From: Thecaphora thlaspeos
Lineage: Eukaryota > Basidiomycota > Ustilaginomycetes > Urocystidales > Glomosporiaceae
Assembly: GCA_900291925.1 (NCBI GenBank)
Contig: UWYS01000008.1
Location: forward strand, 248,001-312,000
DNA: 64,000 bases
Direction of reading: 5' to 3'
The notes beneath the pieces are model-generated. The model did not search any database, had not been told where the DNA came from, and was given only the letters and a program-made list of their open reading frames with translations. Position numbers and translations under genes: made by a program. Shown here piece after piece: positions 1-11,346 of the stretch. Every line of letters begins with the position of its first letter. The first letter of the stretch is position 1.

Positions 1-2223
1 CTTGATCTCCTCGAGCAGCGCAACCGCAGCGAAGCTCCTGGCAAAATTGTCGAGGTCCGCGAGACCGCTAAAGGCGTCGGCCGAATCGGTCGAGTGCGAG
101 CCCGACTCGTAAGCGTCGGTCCCTTCCCGGTCGAGTGCGCCCAGCTTGCCCGTGCTAGGTCCCGTAGTGGCTGGGTAGGAGTTGAGGTCGAAGTTGTCGA
201 TGCTGAGGTCCAGCGGCGGGCGCGGCATCGACATCGAGAAGCTTGTCCTCGCCGCCGGTGTCCTCGCCGCAGTGCCCGGCTGCCGAGAGGCGGTCCTCGG
301 GCCGGCGTACGGCGTCCTCGCCGCGTGTGAGCTCCGGTGCAGGCGTGCGGCCGACGACGAAGAGATGCGTACGCTCGCATTGCCCGGCGCCAGCATGGCC
401 TCGTGCGTCGTCAGCGCGTGGCTCTGCCGGCGCAGCCCGTCGACCGTCTGTGAGACGTTGCCGTTCATCGTGCGGTCGCGCGCGAGCGAGCCTACGTCTT
501 CGGCGCGGCCGGTCATGCGTCGCTCGCTGTTGCCGGCGTGCATGGCGCTAATGCGGCGGCTGCGTCCGCTCGGGTCGCGACCCATGGGGACCGACTTGGC
601 GCTAGAGCGCCTCTCGAGCTCGATCCGCCCGCTCTTGCGCGTCGAGGGCAGGCCTCGCCCTATGCCGCCGCGCTTCGAAGAGCTCTGCGGATCGTGGGAC
701 GTCTCGTCGGCCTCCATCGACGCAGGGTCGATGCCCGCCAGCGAAGACTCCTGCGTCCGCGCCTGCGCTTGATGACGATGATGTAGATGACCGCCGACCT
801 CGGCCGACTGGGAGATGGGGCCCGAGGGTGCGTCACTCGAGCCGTACGCCGACGCCGTCGTCGCGAGGCGGGACGAAAGGATGATTGACATCGAGACGGG
901 CCGCGTCGGGGTGGCAGAGAAGGCATAGATGCGGATCGAGCGCGAGCGGTGGCTGGCCGTCACCAGCACGGGAAGCGGCGACTGCGTGGTGCACTGCGAG
1001 ACAAAGACGATCGTCTCGTCCACCTCGGTGAATGGCGTGGCCGGCCCGTAAACGAGATGGCGGCGGACACGGCTTTCTGCAGTACCTGAGCCTGCGCCAG
1101 AGCTGGGGACGGGGTCAGGCAGGGACTCGGAGATCTGGATGTAGCGGTCCACTTGAGCCAGCTCATCAAAGGGGCGGCGGAGGTGGAAGGCCATCGGAAG
1201 GATGCTCGAGGCGAGCTCGCCCTCATCGTCCTCGTCCATGATGTCGGAGGGCGGCGCAAAGGGCCCGAAGTCGGACGTCTGCGGACCCAGCATCGATGAA
1301 GCTACGTCGGGAAAGGGATAGCCCATTGCGGACGCCGAAGACGAAGACGACGAAGCAAAAGCGTGCCGCCCCAATCTTCCCTGCTGCCGCTGAAGGCGGT
1401 CAGCAATCTCGACGTCCTCCTTCTCCGTCTGGCGAAGGACAAAGAGGCCGATCGGCAAGGGAAAGGCACGGGCAGGGCGGAAAGGAAGATCGATGCGGTA
1501 CTCTTGGCCGCGGTGGGCAAGGTGGATCAGGATGCCCTGCTGAAAGAAGATGCAGAGGGCGCGCTCGAGGCTCAAGGCTTCGGGATCGTGTGAGACGCGA
1601 GCGCCGTCCGTGTCCAGGGAACTGTGAAGAGCATCGCTGCGACGACGCTGGAGGGCGGAGAAGGCGCCCCTGCCCCGCAGGAGGGCGCGAGAGGCCTGGC
1701 GTTCGGCTGACTCGGCAGCATCGCTGGTGGCTCGGCCTGTGCGCATAGCAGCGCGCTTTCCCGGAGCTCTCTCGATTGAGTCCGGGCAGCCTACCTCGAA
1801 CCAAGTCCAGAACGCCTGTAGAACGGGCTCTGAGAAGGTAAAGGTACGGACGACCTTGCAGCCGCGGGACCAGGTGAGGACCTTGTCGCGCCAGCACAGC
1901 TCGGTGAGCGCGGTGTCGGTGTCGGTGTCGGGGCGCTGGCGGGATGCTGCTGCAGAGGCGCTCGAGCCAGCATAGCTGCCTCTGGTAGCATCTGACGAGG
2001 CGGTGGAGATTCGGGCCTCGTCGGTGATGGAGCTGCCCTCAGTGTCGACTCTGGCCTCTGCTCTGATACGGCGCAGCCGGTTGATGAGTGTCGACGAGTT
2101 GGTGCCGAGAACGCTGGCTATCTCAGCATCAAGGGCGTTGGCGTCGCCGGTGTGGCTGCGCGCTGCCCTTTTCCACCTCTGAGCGAGTCTGTGTGTGGCA
2201 ATATCTGCCGTTGTGGGAGCCAT
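1..2223 (-). CDS. APC1: Anaphase-promoting complex subunit 1 (N-terminal part, cut by window edge)
   Basis: About 741 residues are read without a stop or intron from the ATG at 2223 down to base 1, so the C-terminal part lies outside the window. APC1 is the largest scaffold of the anaphase-promoting complex (APC/C), the nuclear ubiquitin ligase that triggers sister separation and mitotic exit. The call rests on the N-terminal beta-propeller-like pattern: a WSRGCKVVRTFTF segment near residue 114 followed by a short aromatic stretch, then RIDLPF and LFVLRQTEKED blocks, a HLVYGP block near 390, and VLVTASHRSRSIRIYAF near 425. A long serine/arginine-rich insert follows (roughly residues 450-650), as is usual for fungal APC1. 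The ATG is the first in the frame after a pyrimidine/purine-rich leader. Known: APC1 family architecture. Inferred: identity, from remembered family patterns without an alignment. Confidence 0.72.
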   Translation of the reverse strand, partial: MAPTTADIATHRLAQRWKRAARSHTGDANALDAEIASVLGTNSSTLINRLRRIRAEARVDTEGSSITDEARISTASSDATRGSYAGSSASAAASRQRPDTDTDTALTELCWRDKVLTWSRGCKVVRTFTFSEPVLQAFWTWFEVGCPDSIERAPGKRAAMRTGRATSDAAESAERQASRALLRGRGAFSALQRRRSDALHSSLDTDGARVSHDPEALSLERALCIFFQQGILIHLAHRGQEYRIDLPFRPARAFPLPIGLFVLRQTEKEDVEIADRLQRQQGRLGRHAFASSSSSSASAMGYPFPDVASSMLGPQTSDFGPFAPPSDIMDEDDEGELASSILPMAFHLRRPFDELAQVDRYIQISESLPDPVPSSGAGSGTAESRVRRHLVYGPATPFTEVDETIVFVSQCTTQSPLPVLVTASHRSRSIRIYAFSATPTRPVSMSIILSSRLATTASAYGSSDAPSGPISQSAEVGGHLHHRHQAQARTQESSLAGIDPASMEADETSHDPQSSSKRGGIGRGLPSTRKSGRIELERRSSAKSVPMGRDPSGRSRRISAMHAGNSERRMTGRAEDVGSLARDRTMNGNVSQTVDGLRRQSHALTTHEAMLAPGNASVRISSSSAARLHRSSHAARTPYAGPRTASRQPGTAARTPAARTSFSMSMPRPPLDLSIDNFDLNSYPATTGPSTGKLGALDREGTDAYESGSHSTDSADAFSGLADLDNFARSFAAVALLEEIK

Positions 2224-2652
2224 GGCGAGCGGAGGGAAGCTCTTGCGTGCGCGTAAGGAGAAAGAGGGAGGTGGCGTGTCTGGCTGGGGAGCTATAGGAC
2301 ACGCGGAAGTGCTGCCATGCGACGAGAGGCGATGGAGATGATGGTGACGATGGTGGTGGAGAGCGAAGCAGCAGTGGCGGAGCAGCGCCTTGGAAAAGCC
2401 GAGAGACCAACGCCTTTTCGCCTGCGCCCGACTGCGGCGCCCGACTGCGGCGCCCGTGCCACCCACCACCACACACAGCGCACGTCAGACACACGAGCCC
2501 ATCGTCGATGCGTTTACTCCTTCTGCATCACTGCAGCCCCATCTGCTCATCGAGAGTCAACAGGCAGGCAGATATATATATATAGAAAGAGAGAGAGAGA
2601 CTGACAGCGGGCTCCCAACTGGACGGCGACACACAAAGGCCCGTCCTGCCAA
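2224..2652. other. Intergenic region, promoter of APC1 and 3' flank of the UBX gene
   Basis: There is no coding frame I can support. It carries an AT stretch followed by a GA run at about 2571-2600. Both flanking genes are on the minus strand, so this region holds the APC1 promoter and the 3' end of the UBX gene. Confidence 0.6.
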
Positions 2653-4494
2653 TCAGGCAGACGATGCCTCGAGCGCCGCGTTCGGCACCAGCCCCAGCTC
2701 CCGCAGCGTCTTGGCCGCGTCCGATGCATCAAACATCTTGCGCGGGAACGTCATCGAGAACTGCGCCACGCACGAGCCACAGAGGTCGCGGCACTCTCAT
2801 GTCAGTCTCGACGTGTCTCTCACGTACCCCATATATCTAGGACGGGCCATCCCATCTCTACTCACCTTGAGCTTCGCCGCGCCGCCTGCCTGGCCGTCCG
2901 CCCGCACCTTGTCCTCCAGGTCCTGCAGCGTGGCGTCGGCGCTCAGCGTGCCCTGCCACATGCCGCCGGGTGCTCGTACACGCAGCCGAGCCTCGTTGGA
3001 GCTGCTCGTCGATGCCCGCGGCCCTGCGCTGGCGGCCAGAGCGGCCGCGCTTGGTCCTGCGGCTGGTGTGGCTTCGAGCGTGGCTGGCGTCTTGCCCTCT
3101 CGCGCCGCCTTGTCGGCTGCGGCCTTGGCCGCTCGTTCGCGCTTGTCGGCCTCGATCTGCGCTTTGACCTTGGCTTTGAATGCGACCTGCGGTGTGTCGA
3201 GCAGGTAGACAAAGAGGCCATCAGGGAGAGGCCCGTGAGCTTCCGGTACAGGCGCGCTCTCGGGTCGCAGGAGGCTGGGGGATTCTTCTCACCTCTTCCG
3301 CCTTTTCCTTTCGCTTCCTTTCTGCTTGCTTGATTTGTTCTGCGGGGTTTGGCAAGCCGGGGTAGAGATGACGGCGGATCAGCACAGGCTTCAGACAGCG
3401 TTACAAACGGCCATGACCGTGGCACGACGGCCTCTCACCTTTTCTCTTCATCTCTTCGCGGATCTCGCCCATGTCCTGGCCGGCCTTGCGGCGGATCTGT
3501 GGGGCGCGAAAGCGGCCAGATGGCATCATCAACATTCCATCGCTCGCTTCCTTGTCCGTCTCCGATGGCACCGCAAGCTCACCTTTTCGTTGGCCTTTGC
3601 CTGTTCGACGTCGACCTTGCTCTGTGTCGCCCTCTTGGCGGCGAGTTTGGCCTTGACTGCAGAGCGGCCAGCGAACGAGTGCATGGTTATCAGCGGCAGC
3701 GCGTTCAAGGGGAGTCGACTGGTGCATCGAAGCTCTACTCACGCTCTTCCAGCCGGGCCTTCTTCTCTTCCTCGGTAAGCGGCTTGATCTGTGAGATAGA
3801 GATAGGGTATGATATGGAACTTGGCGTCTCAGCGATTGTGATGAGTGACGAGCGAGCGAGCCGACACGACGAGCATGATGCTTCTCACCTCTTCGGTGCT
3901 CTCTTCGAACGACGTGTGGCCCGACTTTTCGGCGTGGAAGGATGCAAAAGCGGCCGACTTGAGGATCTTGCCGCATTCCGTACACTTGATCGACTTTGCC
4001 TCTCCGACGTCGTTGACCATGTTGTCGCCGGCCTGCTGGCCCTTTTTAGCGATCATGTCGGCGAACGCCGCCTGGTCCTCTGCGTCGTACTGGCAGACGG
4101 TGCGCGGGGACGGGAGCGACGAGCTTGGCATCAGCAGTCACTCTGAGATGAGGGTAGCATCGCGAAGAGCTTCCAGGGACTCACCTCATCGTCGGCGGCC
4201 GTGGAGCGGGAAGCGGTGGCTGCAGGCTGCGAGCTGTAGTCTGCGGGCATGGGACTGTCCTGATTGGCCCCGAGGTGGTCGAGGGCGGGCTGGAGGCCCT
4301 TGTCTCCGGTAGCACAGAGAGCCCATTCCACGCGCTCGGCGGCGAAGCCCATGTCGAGGACTGGCGGCAGTGCGGATGGAGCGGAGAAAGGGAAGGACAT
4401 AATTGCGAGGCAGGGATGATGGGGTGTCAGTGTGGACAGCCTGGAGCCTGCTGTTGGTACGAGGGCTGTACTCACGCATCTGGCGGTCGCCCAT
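2653..4494 (-). CDS. UBA / C2H2 zinc-finger / UBX domain protein (UBXN1/SAKS1-like Cdc48 adaptor)
   Basis: Nine exons join in frame to 349 residues: 4476-4494, 4185-4360, 3889-4089, 3743-3788, 3583-3656, 3439-3496, 3293-3339, 2866-3186 and 2653-2760. All introns are GTGAG...AG. The first splice gives MGDRQMLLDMGF, a normal start for a UBA domain (residues 7-45, core GFAAERVEWAL). A single zinc finger follows (CTECGK near residue 101, with histidines in SFHAEKSGH), then a charged coiled coil opening KPLTEEEKKARLEEL, and a C-terminal UBX ubiquitin-like fold (about 268-349, with TFPRKMF). In the UBXN1 family the UBA binds ubiquitin and the UBX binds the Cdc48/p97 ATPase, linking ubiquitylated clients to degradation. 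It is divergently transcribed from DML1 and, with eight introns, is by far the most fragmented gene here. Confidence 0.86.
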
Positions 4495-4849
4495 GCTATC
4501 GCGCGGAGGTGTTTTGAAGGGGGTGGAAGCTAAAGCGGTCGGAGGGAAGCGTTCGGTAATGTCAAGATGGCGGAAGAAGAGGTGAATGAGGGTGGTGGTG
4601 AGCAGGACGGAAGGGTGGCGTCAGCGCGAGCGTATGCCGTGTGGCCGCTGCTGTGCACAGACCATGCGTGGCCGCGCGCCTCTCTCTGCGTACGACACTT
4701 TGCGCTCTCTCTGTGTGGAGGGCGGCGGCGGCCGCAGCCTGATCGGCCCGATGCCCGATACTTGGCCCGATCGCCAGCATTCTCGACGTCGTCCTCGTAT
4801 TCGCTTCCCGCTCCTCCTCCTCCTACCACCATCATCGCCAGGCATCGCC
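4495..4849. promoter_or_regulatory. Divergent promoter between the UBX gene and DML1
   Basis: These 355 bases separate two start codons pointing away from each other. The stretch just before the DML1 ATG is C/T-rich (around 4800-4845), as in many fungal leaders. I see no clear TATA box. Confidence 0.5.
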
Positions 4850-7155
4850 ATGTCGTCCCAGCAGCGCGAGATCATACACCTCTCCTTTGGCCCTTTCTCG
4901 AACCACATCGCTACACACTTCTGGAACACGCAGCAGTCCTACTTTACCTACGACTCCACTGACCTCTCGCGCTCTACCACAGACCGTCGCAACCGACAGG
5001 ACAGAGACAACGACGACGACGGCGACCATGACCGCGCAGACGATCCCTTAGTCGACCACGACACATCCTTCAAGGCAGGAAAGGGCGCAGACGGACAGGA
5101 TACATACAGTCCCAGGACGCTCATCTTCGAGACGCAGCAAGAGCTTGGAAGCCTCAGGAAGCTCAACCCCCTCTACCAGAGCCTTCAAATCGCCGACGAG
5201 GAAGAGCAGCAACGCGAAGAGATACTCAGCCAGCTAGCAGCTCAGTCAGTCACTACATGGGGTAGTGCCGCCCACGTTCAGAGCGCCCAACGCGTCCCCA
5301 AGAGCAGCTACCAGCGCAGGCTCGAGCTCGAGGACGAGGGCATCGAATACCGTTCTCAAGACGACGACGACGAGGGGGAGCAGCAGAAGGAGGCGGAGAG
5401 CGATCAATCCATACGACGTGGCCGCGACGCAGCAGCAGCAGCAGCAGCAGCGCCGCCAACCTCATCGACCGGACCGACCAAGAAGCGCTCCATCCGCTCG
5501 CGCTTCCGCTTCTGGTCCGACTACTCGCGCGTCTACTATCACCCCAAGTCGCTCATCACCGTCGGCGGCCAGCTGATGGCACCCATGTCCGGCTCCTACA
5601 ATGGCGACGCTTCGGCCGACGACGCACAGGACGGCCGCACCCGCTTCGACCGCTTCGAGCAGGGCCACGCCTTCTTCAAGCAGCTGGAGCGCGACTCGGA
5701 CACGCTCGACGACAACCTGCGCTGGTTCGCCGAGGACAGCGACGTCCTCCAGGGCTTTCAGCACACGATCAACACGTCGGACGCCTTTGGCGGGCTCGCG
5801 GCGGCGTACGTCGAGGCGATCCAGGACGAGTACCCCAAGGTGACGCAACTCGTGTTCGGCGCGGTGTGGGGGTCCGAGACGCCGCGCGACGACGACGACA
5901 GGCTGTCGAAGCTGCGTAGGATGAACAACGCCCTCGCACTCGCGTCGCTCGTCGAGAGCGCGGCGATGTACGTCCCGCTGCGCGCACCGACGTCGATCAA
6001 GACGATACCCGGCCTACCGCAGAGGGCCGGCTGGGCGAGGGGGATCGAGAGGATCGATCTGGACGATATGCACCATGTCGGAGCGCTGCTCTCTGCGCAC
6101 CTCGAGACGGCGACGCTGGGAAGTCGGTACGTTTTTTGGGTTGTCTAGAATCTGGCAGACCAGTGTTGGAACGCTGACGCTCGACCGTGTGCATGCTGCC
6201 GCCCACGCGGCACAGGTTGCGCACACGACCCGAATCGCTCTCGTCGCTTGTCTCCCGTCTCAACTGGCGCCGCGACACGCCGATCGCGCACCTTGGCGGC
6301 TGTCTCCCCTGTCCGATCAGCTCCGGAGCGACGTCACCGCGTCCGACGTCGTACGATCCGATCCAAGCTCTTCTAGCCTCCCGCGGCTACGCTCCACGTA
6401 CTCACAACGGTCCTACCGAATCGCTCGCGGAACAAACGAAACGCGGTGCGAAGAAACTCGAAGAGGCGTGGCTCGATCTGTCCGTCGAGCCCGAGACACG
6501 AATGACCAAGAGGGAGTCGATCCTGCGCGGTATCAAGGAACCCTTTGCGGCGAGTCTAATGGTACGAGATGGAGAGGTGGATAATGTAAGAAGTATCCTT
6601 GGGGCAGTGGATGGATTTATCAAGCTAAAGGAACCGTTGGCAAGGGGGTGAGTTGTTATCGTTCCTTTTTAGCGATCTCTGCGAGTATACGTGGGTGTGG
6701 CTTTTGCTGATCTTAGCAAATCTTTCCCTTGATCCATTACACGATCGCTCTCCAACAGACTATTCACACCACTACCCTACAACCTTCCCACCTCCTACCC
6801 ACATATCTTCCCGACTCGACCTTCATCCATCGCGATGATCTCATCACTCTCTACGCTCCCATCCACCGTTCGTCTCCTTCTCAGCGCCAAACGAACCATT
6901 TTATCCGTCATAGAAGGTCACGAACCTCTTTCGGAATACGGTTTGGGAAATGTAGGTGCGGGGTCAGCGGCAAATGATGAAAGTGATGGGAAGATAGGTG
7001 GAAGGGATGGGTTGAAAGAGGTTAGAGAGAGGTTGGAGAGTTTGATTGATTCGTACGGTGGCGATGGTGGTGATGATGACGAGGAGGGGAGGGGAGGGGT
7101 GGGAACGGATGAAGAGCATGAGATTCAAGAGGAGGATGTAGATTTGGATTGGTAA
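4850..7155 (+). CDS. DML1: DML1/Misato mitochondrial inheritance protein
   Basis: Three exons (4850-6126, 6216-6647, 6759-7155) give 701 residues. The N-terminus has the Misato signature EIIHLSFGPFSNHIATHFWN. The middle contains the tubulin-like Misato segment with PKSLITVGGQL and a conserved run around LRWFAEDSDVLQGFQ, and the last exon opens with LPYNLPTSYPHIFP, where family members share a Pro/Tyr-rich block. An acidic tail ends the protein. In yeast Dml1 is needed for partitioning of mitochondria and mtDNA, and human MSTO1 acts in mitochondrial morphology. Donors are GTACGT and GTGAGT; the acceptors CACAG and AACAG keep the frame. The frame is open upstream to 4586, but 4850 is the ATG that begins the family's N-terminal block. 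An acidic/basic disordered insert lies at about residues 45-210. The stop is only 67 bases from the stop of the convergent allantoicase gene. Confidence 0.85.
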
Positions 7156-7222
7156 GACCGCTCGAAGGGATAGGTTGAGGGTTTCAGTTTTTAGCGCGAT
7201 GGGAGATACGCTTGGACGACAG

Positions 7223-9723
7223 TTACACTTCCACCTCGTCGCAGTCGAGACGCGGATCGACGTCGCTTTCGTTGACGATGCAGGCGAACGAAGTGGCCGC
7301 GTTGCCCAGTGTCAGCATCGGGTGGTGCCAGCAGCCCGGATGGTAACTGAGCGTAGACGTGCGCGACGCAAAAGTCAACCGAGTCGGGAAAAGAAAAAGA
7401 AAAAAAAAAGAAACCCCCCCCCAAAAAAAACCATATCAGTGACCGACCATGTCTCTCGCAGACATCCAGAATCCAGCCTGCATGAGATGTGTGCGGTCCC
7501 GAATCAAACTTACGAGATGGCCTGTTCGGTGCTTGCGTAGAAAGCGGCTAGCGTGCTTAGGTCTGGCTTGTCATCTGTGTCGGTCATCGAGTGACGATGT
7601 AGGTGGGGAAAAGGGAGCAAAGAGAAAGAAAAGAACACAGGGATCGCGGCTCAGCGATCCAGCTCAGAATGCAAGAATAGATCATGCTGGCTCGCCGAAT
7701 GAGACCGTCCCGATCTGCCCTCCTACCGGCATCCTCACCCTTCGAGTTCAACGCAACAACGACGAGGTACCCCTCCTGTCCCTTTCCCTCTCCTCCCCCG
7801 GCGGCGGCGGGGGTCATGGGGATGAAAGCCTGCGTGGTGAACCTGTGTCGTTCCAGCAGCTTGACCTTCCACGGCATCCCACCCTTTGGCACGGGATCGC
7901 AGTGGTAGACATGCACGTTCGTCCTCGCCGCTGCGTCGGCCGGGTAGTTGTTCGTGACGGGCGCGAGGCTGACAAACTTCTTCGCCGTACCCTGATTGAC
8001 GATTTTAAAGGGGGCCTTTGGCTCGCTCGAAGACGGCGGCGTGTGGATGACGCAGCCGTACGGCGCAAACGAGGAAGGCGTGAGCGGCTGGGTGGCGATG
8101 AAGCGTTCCGCACCGCCAGCACCGTCTCGGATGGTGCAGCCGAGCTGGCCGTTGCTGACGTCGCTGCCGATCGGGGAGCCAGCGGTAGAGGGGATCGTCG
8201 ACGTCGTCTCGTCCAGCAGGGCACTTACGGGTGCAAACGGATCCGAACTGGCAGAAGGCAGAGGGTCCTGGATGTCCTGCGGCACCGCGACCTGCGGCAG
8301 CGACGAGAGCGCCACGTTGGCGGCCACGAGGGGCGCAGCGCGCCGACCGACGATGCGCACGCGCTTGATGCCGCCGTCCGGGTGCATCTTGACCATGACG
8401 TGGGTGTAGGGGAGCGAGTCGACGTTGGTCAGCTGGAAAAAGTGGCGGCAGCCAGGTCCCAGCTTGGTTCGCGGGAGGATCGTGGTCCACTGCGCGTCGG
8501 CGGGCGGGAGCTGGCCGTCAAAGGACGTGGCGAGAAGCTTGCCGCTCTCTGGGAAGTTGCCCAGGAAGTGGGCCGTGTCGATCTCGGCGTAGTTTAGGAG
8601 ACCCGCCTCGCCGCTGCAGAGGGAAGGAAGGGCAAGGGAGTAAGAAGGAGCGACGGGAGACGGCTTAGCAACGACCGTTTGAACCGCTCGACGTGGCCAT
8701 GCTGCCAACTCACAGCTTGATGATGGTCCAGTTAAAGTGTCCCTTGCCTCGCGAACGCCTCGTCTCCCATCCGTCGCCCATATCCTTGCCGCGCCCGGGG
8801 AGGACAATGTTGGTGCCGAAGCCAAAGTGCTGATCGTCGGTGCTATATGCCAAGAGAAGGGAGGAGTGCAAGGCAGAGAGAGTATCGGGCGTCGGTCAGT
8901 TTGCCTGTCGAGTCGCGAGCTGCTAAAGGCGAGGCAGGGCCACTCACAAGACGACTCGGCCGCCGTTGAGGCAGTGTGCGAGGTCGAGAGTACTAAGCTC
9001 GGGCTGCTGAGAGTCGGCGGACTCGCCCTCGCCCTGGCCGAGAGGTGGGGCGGGGATGGTTCCGTAGACACGGAAGCGGGCGATGCCGCCGTCTGGGATC
9101 ATGTGGAGCTTGATGTGGGTGTACGTCTTTGGCGAGGCGGCGTCCGAGAGGGCAAAGAGGTGTTGCTGCGACGGACCGCAGGGCACTGTCGGGATCAGGT
9201 TCTCCCACTGGAGGCGTGAGCGAGGAGAGGAGACACGAAAGGGTCGAAGGACGAGGGTCAATGACGCTTGCTCGACTGACCGTCGAGGGAGGGAAGGAGG
9301 GGCGGGGCCACGACTCACTCTGGGATCGTACTCTGCAAGCTTGTCGCCCTCGCTCTGCTCGTCCTGCGGGCTGAGCTGCATGGCGTAGATTTCGACCTCT
9401 GGTGCCTCGTTGCCGTTGAAGTTTGCGGTGTCGACGTCGAAGCCTTTGAGATGAGCGCCTGATTTGGGACCGAGGCGGAGGACGACCCAGTCGTAGGTGG
9501 GGCAGTGCCTGCGCGTCTCCCAGCCGTCAAAGAGGGCGCCCTTTGGGCCGAACTGGCCCTTCATGGAGAGGGCGGGCCCAACCTTGAGGAGGCTGGCGGC
9601 GGGAGCGAACCATTCATCGGAGCAGGAGAGGATGCGCCCGCCGAGGGCGACGGAGGAGACTTCGGTCGAGGTGGCGCCGAGGACCGAGGCGACGTCTTGG
9701 AGTGGGACGGGGCGGAAGGACAT
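7223..9723 (-). CDS. DAL2-DAL3: Bifunctional allantoicase / ureidoglycolate lyase fusion
   Basis: Six exons (9319-9723, 8948-9207, 8714-8842, 7727-8613, 7514-7574, 7223-7346) give 621 residues. Exon 4 could instead end at 7739 with a stronger donor and the same phase (617 residues). Residues 1 to about 400 are a complete allantoicase with its two repeated halves: one with DEWFAPA and GALFDGWETRRH, the other with DDQHFGFGTNIVLPGRGKDM and GDGWETRRSR. Residues from about 430 to the end are ureidoglycolate lyase: PYGCVIH, a region ending HRFTTQAFIPM, KPDLSTLAAF, and the active-site-type block YHPGCWHHPMLTL. Known: allantoicase splits allantoate into ureidoglycolate and urea, and the lyase then releases glyoxylate and urea, the last steps of purine-nitrogen recovery. 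In yeast these are separate genes (DAL2, DAL3). The two domains are joined by a low-complexity linker within one exon, so the fusion is not a gene-prediction artefact. Confidence 0.87.
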
Positions 9724-10727
9724 GGTGATGGCCGGTGGGGCAGGGGGGATACAAGGGTTGTGGTGGGGAGTCAAGAGCCAAGCAAAGGAGGGGAAGGAGG
9801 GGAAGGAGGGAAGGAGGAAAGGAGGGAAGGAGGAAAGGAGGAAAGGAGGAAAGGAGGGAGAGGGGGACGCAGCTGGCGCCGCAGCTGGCGCGGTGCCCTG
9901 TGCGCTCGGTCACGTGCGCGTCGGACGCCAGTTCGCCAGCGAGGCAGCCCTACCTACCTCTGCGTAGCCCAGTCATCCTCCTCCTCTCTTCCCTCGATGA
10001 CTTCCTTCTCTGCTGACGTCGCCCACACGCCGGCAGCGCTTGCTTTGCCCTCCCTCCTCCCCTTCGCCTTGTCTGTTTGTCGCATGTACTCGCTCCGTTC
10101 TTTGTTCTCGCGCGCATTGCGCTCCTGCCTCGCTACCATGCGGCGCTCGACCAGCCGCGCCCTTACGGCCTAGGCTGGGAGCTCGCAGCGACTCTTCCCG
10201 GAGCTCGGCAAGCTCTCTTGACTTCTATGCTGTTTGTTTCCCTCTCCTGTCCGTGTTGGTCGCCGGCGAGTTGGTGTTCGCTACGTACGCTGGTTGGAGC
10301 GTGGCCTGTCCTAAGTACTGTGCCTACCTGGCAAACATGGCAAATATAGCGTCGCCATTGCGCCGCGCTGGACGCCGTCTCCCGTCCGCCTCTGCCTCGT
10401 TCGTCCGTCTCCGGCACGCCGCAGACTCGGTCGAGTTACCGCGCCGCGCCTCACGCCCGCACACCAACAACACATCCAGTCACACCGGCGACAGCAACGA
10501 CACATCAGATGTTAATTTTGTACCGAATTGCGATTGCGATTAAACGAGACCTAGCGAATGGAAGTTGTATGAATCGCGATTAGACAGACGAGACCCAGCA
10601 AGTGCAAGGCAGTGGCACGACTGGCGACGTGTGTCGACACAGTATCCACGCACCGCCGACCGCACACACGCGACCGAGGCAGAAGAAAACCCAAACAAAG
10701 CCACAGCGACGGCGCGAGCGCGCCGCC
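9724..10727. other. Intergenic region upstream of the allantoicase fusion
   Basis: No supported gene. It contains a purine minisatellite (9785-9861) immediately upstream of the fusion gene's ATG, so it may lie in the promoter or leader. Around 10500-10585 there is an AT-richer patch with repeated GCGATT-like words near the 3' side of the next gene. Confidence 0.5.
9785..9861 (+). repeat. GGAAGGA-type purine minisatellite
   Basis: Irregular tandem units of the form GGAAGGAGG/AAAGGAGG. It is a pyrimidine tract on the strand of the allantoicase fusion gene, about 60-140 bases upstream of its start codon. Confidence 0.85.
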
Positions 10728-11335
10728 CTACTGTCCCAGCACGGTGAACTCCATGTCCTCGAGCACGCCGGCCGAGACCGAGTCAAAGTGTCGGAAGACG
10801 CCCTTGGTCACGTCGATCCAGTTGGGTGTACACGCTGCGCAGTAGTCGACCATCGTCACCACCACCGACTGCTCGCCCCGTGAAATCTGGATGCGATCGC
10901 CACACTTGGCCGGCGGAGCCACGAGCGAGATCGCTGCCGTCATCGACCAGTCGTCCGGCGTTGGCATGCCGGGGCACGCCTATTGTTTGACGTCGAAGAA
11001 ACAATTCGTACAACGCTACGTCAGTCCCTGCCATCAACAAGCCGTCAGTCTATGCCACCCCACCTCCCATCTTGACTCACGGGTCGAAGCAGCTGATCGC
11101 CATTGTACCAGGTAAGCTTTCCACCGTGCATCTTCTTGTGTTTGCGGTGGTGTCGTCCCCTCGCCTCGAGCTCGTCAAACTTGGACGTCACCAACATGTC
11201 CCCCCCTACGAACCCGCCCTCCCGATCCGCTCCAGCGTCGGCGAGCGTTTTCGCCATACTGACCGATGCCGAGAGAACCGTCGAAGAGGTGGCCAGTAGC
11301 GCGGCGGCGACGCTTGCGAGTGTTGTAAACTTCAT
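10728..11335 (-). CDS. Small secreted double-psi beta-barrel (RlpA/barwin-like) protein
   Basis: Two exons (11081-11335, 10728-10979) give 168 residues. Residues 1-23 form a clear signal peptide (MKFTTLASVAAALLATSS core). A propeptide-like segment ending in a dibasic, histidine-rich stretch (RGRHHRKHKK) suggests Kex2-type processing. The mature part starts GGKLTWYNG and contains ACPGMPTPDDW, AISLVAPPAKCGD and VTMVDYCAACTPNWIDVTKG, the usual order for fungal DPBB proteins, with three to four cysteines. Such proteins are secreted. Relatives include expansin-like proteins, cerato-type cell-wall proteins and protease-inhibitor-like forms, so the exact activity cannot be told from sequence. The C-terminus is short and lacks a carbohydrate-binding module. 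The intron is GTGAGT...AATAG. A possible TATA element (TTATAA, 11605-11610) lies about 270 bases upstream. Confidence 0.8.
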
Positions 11336-11346
11336 TGTGGTATGTT

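Noticed and set aside
7449..8597. 382-codon plus-strand frame
   Set aside because: Antisense shadow of the allantoicase/ureidoglycolate lyase exons.
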